Assembly: GCA_009829735.1 (NCBI GenBank)
Contig: CM020620.1
Location: 26,320,951-26,384,950 of the forward strand
Source: Pyropia yezoensis
Taxonomy: Eukaryota > Rhodophyta > Bangiophyceae > Bangiales > Bangiaceae
Reading direction: 5' to 3'
Length of the DNA: 64,000 nucleotides
In this document: one piece after another, positions 52,170 through 60,651 of the stretch
Position numbering within the stretch: position 1 is the stretch's first letter
How the letters are laid out: each line of letters opens with the position of its first letter
Position numbers and translations under genes: made by a program
Notes under the pieces: model-generated
Databases searched by the model: none
What the model was told of the DNA's origin: nothing
The model's input: only the letters and a program-made list of their open reading frames with translations

Positions 52170-52890
52170 CTACCCCAGCTGGGGTGGAGGCGGTGAGCGC
52201 CGGTGGCCGCGCGGGGGGGCGCAGCGGCGCGCGGGCGGCCGGCCGCGGGGGCGGCCGGCGGGGGGGGGGGTCAAACAGGTGGCGTCCCTGAGGAACCCCC
52301 CCCCCCGCCACCGCCCACTCGTCGTTGCGGCGCTGCGCCGCTTCGTCACCCCCCCCGACACGCCCCCAGGGCGTCGGACAGCCAGGCGGGGCGGCGCGGG
52401 GCGGGTGGGAGCTCCCCCGCCAGGCGGGCACGGCGGCACGACGCCGCCGTCCGCCGCTGCCACCGGCAACCGCAGCAGGTCGTCGCGGATGGCGGCGAGG
52501 GCGGGGGAGTAGGCGGCGCCGGCGCGCAGGGCGTCCACCCAGGACGCCAGCGTTGCCGCCGGCAGCACACGCGCCCTCCCCCCGATGCCCAGCCCCCCCA
52601 TGGCCGGGGGGAGCGCCGCGCGGTCCGCCACCGCCCTTCGCGTGGGGTCTTGATGACCCACCCACCGCTGCTGGCGCTGCGCTCGCCATCCCGCCCGTCG
52701 CTGCTGAAGAGGCCCTCCGTGGGCTGCCGCTGCCGCTGCCGCCACTGCCGCCGCCGCCGCCGCCACTGCGGTCAGCCGCCGCCACTGCGGTCAGCCGCCG
52801 CCGCCGGTGAAGGCCTCCTCGCTCTCCGCCGCCGACTTGCGCAGCGCCGCGTCCAGCTTCGGCGTTAATGGCCGTAGCCACCTCCTCCAC
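52170..52890 (-). pseudogene. Fragment of a reverse-transcriptase-like retroelement ORF
   Basis: One minus-strand frame contains ALPPAMGGLGIGGRARVLP and AATLASWVDALRAG, which match the L-P-x-x-x-G-G-L-G-I ... A-A-x-L-A-S-W block that follows the RT domain in many non-LTR-like and related algal retroelements. The flanking frames are Ala/Gly/Arg runs and the RT core itself is absent, so this is a remnant. An alternative is a diverged DIRS or other RT family; I hold only that it is retroelement-derived. Confidence 0.5.
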
Positions 52891-52952
52891 CCCTCACCAC
52901 CCCTCCCCTTCGGCGGACTGGGACCCCCCGCCTGGGGCCTCGCCCCATCCGC

Positions 52953-55946
52953 TCATGCGGTCGATCCGCCGGCTGCCACCGGGTCGCCGCTCGCCACCGA
53001 CCCCCCAGCCACCGACATCGCCGTCCCGTCTGCTCCCGTCCCGACCGAGTCGCTCGCCTCCCCTGGCTCTTGCCCCCGCCCACGCAGAAAAGCCGCATTG
53101 ATGCGTTGCGCATGATCGAGGGACACGCCCCCGTAGGTCCGGATCGCAAACTCCCACCTGCAGCGCAAACGGTTCCCTGCCATCCTCTCCTTCAGTTCGG
53201 CACCCTGAACGCGCTTGTCGCAACGCTTCGGTTGTTGCCACCGAACTGGCATGTCACCATTGTGGTTCTCCAACCAAGTGATCATGTCCTTAACGACAGG
53301 CCATTGCCGCAGATGCAGGGATCGCTCTGCACGACTTGCACGATCCGCCTCCCACTGAAAGCCCTGGTCCGTGAGCCACTGCTCCTCCGCCGGGTCACCA
53401 AGTCCACGCTGAAGCCGCACGTGGTGCAATCGGGTACGGGACGGCCTATGATGTTCAGCGACCCGCAGGTCCCCGTGTTCCTCCTTGCACGTCTCGAGCG
53501 CGGCGCGTTGCTTTCGCCACTCGCGAGTGTCCATAACCAAAGGGACAAGCGGGACAGCCGATACCGTCGGTGTCAGCTTGTTCAGTGCCGCCATGCCGCA
53601 TGCCTCAAGCAGCCGGTAGATGGCTCGCTCCACCGCGGCCACCGCCATGCGAATGGGAATGTCCCCATCCGGGCCCGTGTAGTAGTAGACGATTGTCCGC
53701 CAAAAATCTTTTGGGTGTCGTCGATAGTGGATATCAAACGGGGGCGGGGTGTCATGTGTATCAACAGCATCGTAGTGTGTGTCGTCCCGGCTGTTGAAGG
53801 CACGCTGCACAGTCGTAAATGAAAAAGTATCCAGGCAGCTCCGCTTGCCGGCGTAAACCGCATTGACGCACGTCTTGCAACGGCGCTTGACATAGACGTA
53901 GACATAAACAAACTTTGCCTTGCTCTCCTCCGACCTTACCTTTCTGGCTGCCGGGTCGGTGGCCACCGTTTGAGGATGTTGTGCGCCTTCGGCCGCCGCA
54001 CGCGCGGCCTCTTCCAGAATCGTAGGCATCGCCTTCTTGAGCACCCGCATTGCCTTCCGCCACTTCCGCTTTTCGGACCGGGTTGCCCCGGGTGAGAAAG
54101 CGTGACACCCCGACCGATCCGCCCGGCCGTCGAGTGACACCCAAGGGGCTGACCGTGGGTCATCACCCAAAGGGGACTTGTCGTCACTTCTCATGACAGT
54201 CGTCTTGGTGCGGAGCGGGACGTGCATCTCCCCGAACACACCGTCGTTCTTGCTGTACCTCGAGCGGGGTAGGGTCAGGGGTCCACTGGGACGTTCGCGC
54301 GTGCTGCCACTTGATGGGTTTGGTGGCTGGGCCTTGTCAAAGTCCCCTGGGGCGTCACTGCTGCTCCCGTCGTCGTCGTCGCCACTGCCGTCATCAATGT
54401 CGTCGCCACGGTAAACGACGCTCCAATCGACACCCCGCCGCTGCAAAAGGTCTTCCTCACCCAAGCCTTCCGTGCTGTCGTCGGCGCCACCAGCAACGAC
54501 ATCTTCCTCCGCACAGGCAGCACCGCCAACGGGCGCGGAATTTCTCCCTGTCCCTGCTTCCAATACAGCGGGGGAGACCTCTTCGGGATCGGCAGCCTCC
54601 AATTGGGAGCCACGCCAGAGTCGTCGCTTGCGAGACCGCCTGACGGGGACGATTTCCTCACCCGACGAGTCTTCAGACATTCGAGCCGACGACCAGCGCG
54701 AGGCAGACGTGGTCGGAGACCCCCCCACTTGGCGGGACGACGCGGGCGGTGAGGCGGAGGAGGTAGACGAATCACCAATCAGGATGACGGGGGATGCCGG
54801 CACAGGGGCAGACGCGGCAGTCACCCGTGTCCCCGCAGTGTGTTCAATCGACGGTCGTCCGGCTCGTGGGCTGGTAGGCGGGTGTCCACCTGCGGAGGGC
54901 TGGACACCCATAACCGTCGTGTTGGCCTCGTGCTCGGCCAGCCATTCACTCATGGCCCGCTCCAGACGCGCTTCTGCCTCCTCGTCCACCCCACCACCCT
55001 CTTTGTCGTCGTCGGTCGGTGTGTTTGTGGCCAGCAGACGCGCTTGTGCGTCCGCGTCCACCCCACCGCCCTCTTTGTCGTTGTCAGGGGTCGGCGTGGC
55101 ACTGGCCGCGGCGCCTCCGGCCGCCGCACCTCCCCGGCTGCTGCCCCCGGCCGCTGCACGCTCATTATGCCGTTCGTCACGGCCGCCGCGCCCACTGGGG
55201 GAGCGCGTGCCTCTGCGCACAGTGCTTGCAGCAGGAGGCCGCACAGTAGGTGGGACACCTCCTGCGGTGCGACGGGAACGAGCCCCGTGGGCCCCCCCCC
55301 CCGCATTCCCTGCTGACCCCACCCAGCCTTGTGTGCCGGGGGGGGCAGCTGGGAAGTTGGGTGGAAAGCCATAGTAGACACCCGGGCCAGGGGGAACACC
55401 GCGTATATCCGGAGGATAGTGCGGGCCAGGGGGAAGAACGCGTAAATCCGGAGAATAGTGCGGACCCAGGGGAGGGGCGTGGGTCCATGGTTGAAAGCCT
55501 TGAGGGGCAACGGGGAAGATCCCTGGCCCAGGGGAGAAGGCATGCGGCCCCGGCGCATGCGCGCCAGGAAGGACGCCATGCGGACCAAGAGGGAGGGTGT
55601 GCGTCCATGGTAAGCCACGGTGATCTACTGGGCCACCGTGACCTACTGGGAAGCCATACGGACCGCCGGAACCATGTGGGAAGGCATGTGGACCGCCGGG
55701 ACCTTGTGGGAAGGCGTGTGGACCGCCGGGTCCTTGTGGGAAGGCGTGCGGCCCCGGCATAACGTTGTAATGACCAGCCGCTGGAGAGGCGTGAGGTCCC
55801 GGTGTGAAGCCATACCCGCCATGTGGGAGAGCAGGCAGGCCAGTGGACACCCCTGGATGACCAGAAGCGGGTAGAGTGTTGGCACCGCCAGAGGCACGAC
55901 GGCTGCGCTTTCGTCCACCCTTCCGCAGTGACGTCGTATGAGGCAT
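52953..55946 (-). CDS. Large protein with Pro/Gly/His repeats and C-terminal helicase-associated-like repeats
   Basis: A 997-residue intronless ORF from ATG 55946 (MPHTTSLRKGGRKRSRRASGG, basic, nuclear-signal-like). About residues 35-215 are tandem PHAFPQGPGG-type repeats rich in Pro, Gly, His and Phe. About 300-350 has two copies of DKEGGGVDxxAxARL. About 440-640 is acidic and Ser-rich with basic RRSRKRRLW. About 690-705 has a Cys cluster (RRCKTC...KRSC). From about 750 three repeats carry DGDIPI, EEHGDLRV and HNGDMPV, the centre of the helicase-associated (HA) domain H-G-x-x-x-V-P, with W and QR/GFxW positions around the second and third. No helicase core is present. Function is unknown; a chromatin or nucleic-acid role is a guess. 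Confidence 0.65.
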   Translation of the reverse strand: MPHTTSLRKGGRKRSRRASGGANTLPASGHPGVSTGLPALPHGGYGFTPGPHASPAAGHYNVMPGPHAFPQGPGGPHAFPQGPGGPHAFPHGSGGPYGFPVGHGGPVDHRGLPWTHTLPLGPHGVLPGAHAPGPHAFSPGPGIFPVAPQGFQPWTHAPPLGPHYSPDLRVLPPGPHYPPDIRGVPPGPGVYYGFPPNFPAAPPGTQGWVGSAGNAGGGAHGARSRRTAGGVPPTVRPPAASTVRRGTRSPSGRGGRDERHNERAAAGGSSRGGAAAGGAAASATPTPDNDKEGGGVDADAQARLLATNTPTDDDKEGGGVDEEAEARLERAMSEWLAEHEANTTVMGVQPSAGGHPPTSPRAGRPSIEHTAGTRVTAASAPVPASPVILIGDSSTSSASPPASSRQVGGSPTTSASRWSSARMSEDSSGEEIVPVRRSRKRRLWRGSQLEAADPEEVSPAVLEAGTGRNSAPVGGAACAEEDVVAGGADDSTEGLGEEDLLQRRGVDWSVVYRGDDIDDGSGDDDDGSSSDAPGDFDKAQPPNPSSGSTRERPSGPLTLPRSRYSKNDGVFGEMHVPLRTKTTVMRSDDKSPLGDDPRSAPWVSLDGRADRSGCHAFSPGATRSEKRKWRKAMRVLKKAMPTILEEAARAAAEGAQHPQTVATDPAARKVRSEESKAKFVYVYVYVKRRCKTCVNAVYAGKRSCLDTFSFTTVQRAFNSRDDTHYDAVDTHDTPPPFDIHYRRHPKDFWRTIVYYYTGPDGDIPIRMAVAAVERAIYRLLEACGMAALNKLTPTVSAVPLVPLVMDTREWRKQRAALETCKEEHGDLRVAEHHRPSRTRLHHVRLQRGLGDPAEEQWLTDQGFQWEADRASRAERSLHLRQWPVVKDMITWLENHNGDMPVRWQQPKRCDKRVQGAELKERMAGNRLRCRWEFAIRTYGGVSLDHAQRINAAFLRGRGQEPGEASDSVGTGADGTAMSVAGGSVASGDPVAAGGSTA

Positions 55947-56318
55947 TATGACAGCCACACAGTCGGTCGGTATGTACCGGGGATGGCAGGTGCTACACCG
56001 CACAACACCTCGCACTACCGACACAGAGAGCGATCACCAGGCGGACAGGGACACACCGCACCTTCTCAGCACTCCAAGTGGGACGCAGTCGAGAGCGGGG
56101 GGAAAGGCAGACGAGGGGCAACCGGGCTACGCACAGAGCGTCACCGGTTGAAGGCCACCTCTAGCCTGCTTCTCCCAGCGCACGCCGGACCGGAGGACAG
56201 GCGGGGGAACCGGGTGAGTGGCGGGGAGGGGGGGAGGAGAAGGGCGGGAGGGGGGGGGGGGGGGGGGGGGGGGGTGGTGGAAAAAATGGCTCCCCCGGGC
56301 GGGCAGGAGCTCACCGCA
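55947..56318. other. 5' flank of the repeat/HA-like gene
   Basis: No gene is recognised. It ends in a run of about 24 G at 56250-56273, just before the minisatellite. Confidence 0.5.
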
Positions 56319-57060
56319 CCGCACGGCACACCACACCACCGAGTCAGAGGGCGACCACGCCCAGGGGCACGGCACACCACACCACCGAGTCAGAGGGCGA
56401 CCACGCCCAGGGGCACGGCACACAACACCACCAAGTCAGAGGGCGACCACGCCCAGGCGGGAAGGGGCACACCGCACCACACCACCAAGTCAGAGGGCGA
56501 CCACGCCCAGGCGGGAAGGGGCACACCGCACCACACCACCAAGTCAGAGGGCGACCACGCCCAGGCGGGAAGGGGCACACCGCACCACACCACCAAGTCA
56601 GAGGGCGACCACGCCCAGGCGGGAAGGGGCACACCGCACCACACCACCAAGTCAGGGGGCGACCACGCCCAGGCGGGAAGGGGCCCACCGCACCACACCA
56701 CCATGTCAAGGGGCGACCACGCCCAGGCGGGAAGGGGCACACCGCACCACACCACCAAGTCAGGGGGCGACCACGCCCAGGCGGGAAGGGGCACACCGCA
56801 CCACACCACCAAGTCAGAGGGCGACCACGCCCAGGCGGGAAGGGGCACACCGCACCACACCACCAAGTCAGGGGGCGACCACGCCCAGGGGCACGGCACA
56901 CCACACCACCAAGTCAGAGGGCGACCACGCCCAGGCGGGAAGGGGCACACCGCACCACACCACCAAGTCAGGGGGCGACCACGCCCAGGCGGGAAGGGGC
57001 ACACCGCACCACACCACCAAGTCAGAGGGCGACCACGCCCATGCGGGCAGGGCCACGCCG
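56319..57060. repeat. 54-bp minisatellite, about 14 units
   Basis: The unit, beginning GGCGACCACGCCCAGGCGGG, recurs at 54-base spacing (for example 56495, 56549, 56603, 56657, 56711) with single-base variants (CAGAGG/CAGGGG, one ACCATG for ACCAAG, one GGCCCACC). Shorter units lacking the GCGGGAAGGGG part occur at the left end and near 56888. Since 54 is divisible by three, several frames stay open on both strands; these are not supported as genes. Confidence 0.93.
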
Positions 57061-58765
57061 GTCCATCCATGGCCAACGGGACCAAGGGTAGCTCATGGGG
57101 CGCCTGTGAAGCGCTGAATGTGGGCGGTGAATGGGCCGCCATGCAATGGCTGCGAATGCAGGAGATGGTGACCCCAAAGCACGCACAGGCACCCACGCGG
57201 GCAGTTTCGGGACGGCGCACCGCACCCGTTCGCCCGTTCGCCCGTCTGCCCACCTGCCTGCCCGTCGGCCTGCCAGCCCGCGTACCCGCCCGCCCACCCG
57301 CTCACCCAGCCAAGCACCCGCGGGCATCGACCGCCGCACGGTACGAATAGGAAAGTACGGGGCCGGCCGAACCGTGATATGTTTTGATATGCATATTGAG
57401 TCTGTGAGCACCTTCCAGGTGAGACGTGTAGAGTAGCGTGGGGGTCGTGGCGAGTCTGTGAAAATCCTCGGGCGCGCCACAGCAGGGAGATTGTGGTCTG
57501 TGAGGTTCGTCCGCGGAGAAATTAACAAGGCTCACGGACAAGGCCCACGGACAAGCTTTGCTTCTGCAGTGGAGCCCCATATGTTACCGTACACCTTCCT
57601 GACAGACCGTTCCACAAACCACAACCTTTGGGCCGAAGCGGGCACCGCAACGTGCGATCTGCACGCCCATACCCATACGTTATTGCCCGGTCCTGGCCCG
57701 TACCCACAAGTTAAGGCCCGGTCCTGCATGCCACATACCCACAAGTTACGGCGCTGTCCTGCCGCGCTGGGTCGTTCCTTGTCTCGAGACGAGCTTTTGG
57801 CAACACCCCCCCCCCCCCCCCCCGTCCCCCTTCACCCCCCTCTCTCCTCTCTCCCCGTGGGTCACCTTCCCCGTATCATCTCGGGGGTGCCGCCGCCGAA
57901 TGCGGCACGCGCCGATGTAGCACAAGTGTCAGCAAAAGATCTGTGTGGCGGGGGACCAAATCGTTTGCGCCACACCCGACGTCACCCACTTCGGAAGACG
58001 GGCTGCCACAAGTGCAGGGACACTCGCCTCCCGTGTGTAATATGCACGCGCCCGCACCCAGCATCGCCCTGTCGCGTTTGGTGATCACATAACACCATGT
58101 CCGCCTCTTCGCTTCCGCTGCCGGCGGCCTGTTCCTGAATACATACCGTGCCTTTCGCCCCTTGCAAGGCCCCCCCGTGTATGTGTGGGCCACGGAGCCC
58201 GGGTGGCCTGCTGCTGCGGGTTCGTAACCTAGTGATCACGGCGTCGCAGAGCCAGTCACGTATGAAACCGCGGCTGTCCCTCTTTCGTCCGCGGCTGTCC
58301 CTCTTTCGTCCACGGAACTGTCATGCGGCACCGGTCGGCAACATGGGACCGACGGGTTCTGTGACGGGGCGCCCAGCTCACAATTCAGACCACAGGTTAG
58401 ATCGGGAAATTGGGAGGGGGGGGGGCGCGGGTGGGGAGAGGAGGAAGGCACCGACTAGAACCCCTCTGCTGCACCTCCTTTTCTTTGGGGGAGGCCACGC
58501 GCCCCCAAATACCACAGACGCGAGCAGAGGCCGATCTGCCCAGGACTGGCGGCGCAAGACAACACGAATTCCGCGACTGGGCGGCGCAAGGCAACACGAC
58601 TTCCGCGACTGGCTGGCAGGTCTGGCAGTGACCGCTGGTACATCATCGTACACCACCGCTCACCGCCCGCCCGCCCCCTTCCCACATTGCCCACATCTCA
58701 CCCCGCGTCTGCGTACTTCCCCCCCAATCAACAAGGAATCCGGCTCGTGTCGTCTTCGGTGTACC
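57061..58765. other. Intergenic region with small tandem repeats
   Basis: 57226-57320 is a degenerate (GCCC)n tract. Three copies of a unit with CCCACAAGTTA / GGCCCGGTCCTG lie at about 57665-57765. A perfect 21-bp pair lies at 58269-58310 and a 31-bp direct repeat at 58544-58606. A C run of 16 is near 57807. No gene is recognised, although 57975-58070 encodes a C-x2-C...C-x2-C patch (CHKCRDTRLPCVIC) in one frame. Confidence 0.5.
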
Positions 58766-59339
58766 ATGTCTGGGTCGGGCCAGGGGCTGGTTGATTCCCG
58801 CACCGTGACCCTGGTGGGTCGCTACTACTATCCCGACAGCTGGAATCTGCGTTTGGTACGCGGTACACCCGTGAAGCTGGTCCGGAATCCAAAGAACAAG
58901 GTGGACCCGTGTGCTGTGGAAGTGTACGTCAACGGTACTATGGTAAGTGGGCAACGCGTTTCACATGGGGTCACAGCGCTTGCCGTTTTTTGTGTGATGA
59001 CCACCCTGGGGTACTGACTGCCCCGCCAATGCACTCCCCATCCTCCACCCGCCCCCCCTTTATGGTGGCTCGACCGGCTGGCCCGACACCTTTGCCCCGC
59101 ACGGCGGTCCGACGCTCGTCACCGTGATTGGCCCTCAATGTGTATTGGAAACTCACTGATTCCCTATTTATCCTCTACAGGTCGGCCATGTGGCTCGGGT
59201 ACACGCTGGTTGTCTGTCCTCCCTCATGGACAACAAGCCTCCCGAGGTACACCTGACAGCTGAGCTCGGTGGTGTGTGTGGTGACGCGGGCTGGATGGTG
59301 CACCCCTACATGGACATTATTGTGTCGCTGTGGGGCTAG
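58766..59339 (+). CDS. Stand-alone HIRAN-domain protein, one intron
   Basis: Exon 1 is 58766-58942 and exon 2 is 59181-59339; the intron 58943-59180 starts GTAAGTG and ends CTCTACAG. The spliced product has 111 residues. It reads as one HIRAN domain: VTLVGRYYYPDSWNLRLVRG, TPVKLVRNPKNKVDP, AVEVYVNGTM, then VGHVARVHAGCLSSLMDN, matching the G-x-x-Y ... L-x-R-x-P-x-N-x-x-D-x-x-A-I-x-V ... I-G-Y-V-x-R pattern. In HLTF/Rad5 this domain binds 3' single-strand DNA ends at stalled forks and is fused to a SWI2/SNF2 helicase. Here there is no partner domain, so the protein may act alone or be an accessory. Splice signals and frame both support the model. Confidence 0.75.
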
Positions 59340-60062
59340 ATCGACATCGTCTTGGTCCCCTGTAGTGTGCTCGCTCGTACAGGGTGGGTGGTCAACAACC
59401 GTAAACCCTTCCTCGGCCGGGTAGCTGAGCACACGTTTGCCTCAATTGACGAGGGACTGGGGAGCAGTCAGGGGAACAGATAACAAGGCCCTCACCGCAG
59501 CGCCGACCGACCCGGTGTTGGTCCGCCCACCCAGCTCGGCTTGCAACGCTCCGGCCACAGCCTGATGGCGGCGCGCCGTCCGGGTACCCTCCCCTTCCCC
59601 CCTCCCACAGTCACCCACGGGTACACCGCCGGCTCGGCCGCCACCACATCCACGGACGCCGGCATGGCCGCCGGCACGGCGCCCAACCTGACCGCCGCTC
59701 CCACAAACTCCAATACTCCATCGCATCTACCTGCAAAGCCACCGGCACGGCCGCCTTCACGGCCGCCGGCACGGCGGCCTTCACGGCCACCGGCACAGCC
59801 GCCAAAGCCGGCACACCCACCGGCTCCTCGGCCTTCACGGCCACCGGCACCGCGGCCTTCACGGCCACCGGCACGGCGGCCTTCACGGCCACCGGCACGG
59901 CCGCCAAAGCCAGCACACCCGCCGGTGCGGCCGCCAACGCAGCCGCTCCCCGCTCCTTGGGCCGGCCGCATTTCCGGCACGGCCGCCGAGGACGGCACAC
60001 CAGGCGAAGGATCCAGGTGGGAGAGGGGGGGAAGGAGTGGGCAAGAGCGGTGGGCGGGCGGG
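59340..60062. repeat. Spacer with a 12/24-bp GC-rich minisatellite
   Basis: 59735-59905 consists of CCGGCACGGCCGCCTTCACGG-like units repeating every 24 bases with 12-base sub-units and occasional CCAAAGCC variants. Around it is unassigned spacer. The second LTR element inserts directly after a GGGCGGGCGGG stretch at 60062. Confidence 0.7.
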
Positions 60063-60426
60063 TGTAGCAATATGGTTGTCCGTATTGTGACCCTAATATT
60101 AGGGGGGGCTACTTCTAATCCTTAACTTTCAATTTGAGAGTCCGTACTGGTCACGGTATCTATAAGTTACGTATGACCAGAGGGACTTGCATCTTGGGGT
60201 GGAGGGTAGTTAGTAGTGTCTCCGAGGGTTTATAACGAGGGGGCCGGTGGCGAATCCACCGCCGGCCAAGGTAGAACAACAAACCCCTCCCATTTGGGCT
60301 CCCATCTTGGTCCCGTGGCTTGCGCTCCAAGGACAGCAACCTTGGCCTCCCGGTGACGTTGGTGCCGATCCCCCTTGGTGAGTGTTCCCTGAGAGTGGAC
60401 GTGCGACGGATTCCTATTGTGCTACA
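60063..60426 (+). repeat. 5' LTR of copy B (364 bp)
   Basis: It starts TGTAGCAATATGG and ends TATTGTGCTACA. TATA-like TTTATAA is at 60229-60235. About 97% identical to the 7971-8333 LTR by eye. Confidence 0.93.
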
Positions 60427-60427
60427 T

Positions 60428-60445
60428 TGGTGGAGCAGCAGGGGA
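60428..60445 (+). other. Primer binding site
   Basis: TGGTGGAGCAGCAGGGGA starts one base after the LTR and opens with TGG, the complement of a tRNA CCA end. The tRNA species cannot be named from sequence alone. The leader 60446-60651 holds no gene. Confidence 0.6.
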
Positions 60446-60651
60446 CGGGTTTCCGTCACCCTTGTGGTGACGCCGTCTTCGGCCCTGGCACACGGATAGG
60501 GATCTGGTCCTTTTCTTGTACTCGTGGTGTTGCGACCTGATCGATTGTGTTGAGATTTTACCTGTGACTGTGATCTACTGTTACTCTCCCCAATCTACCC
60601 CCTCGCTCTCTTGTTCGTGGTGATTGATGCGTCGGTTGACTGATTGTGACC

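Noticed and set aside
55938-57350. 470-codon plus-strand ORF and antisense partners across the 54-bp repeats
   Set aside because: The repeat length is a multiple of three, so frames stay open automatically; no non-repeat coding signal.
57975-58070. Zinc-ribbon-like patch CHKCRDTRLPCVIC
   Set aside because: A short patch in one of several open frames with no surrounding domain, start or splice support.
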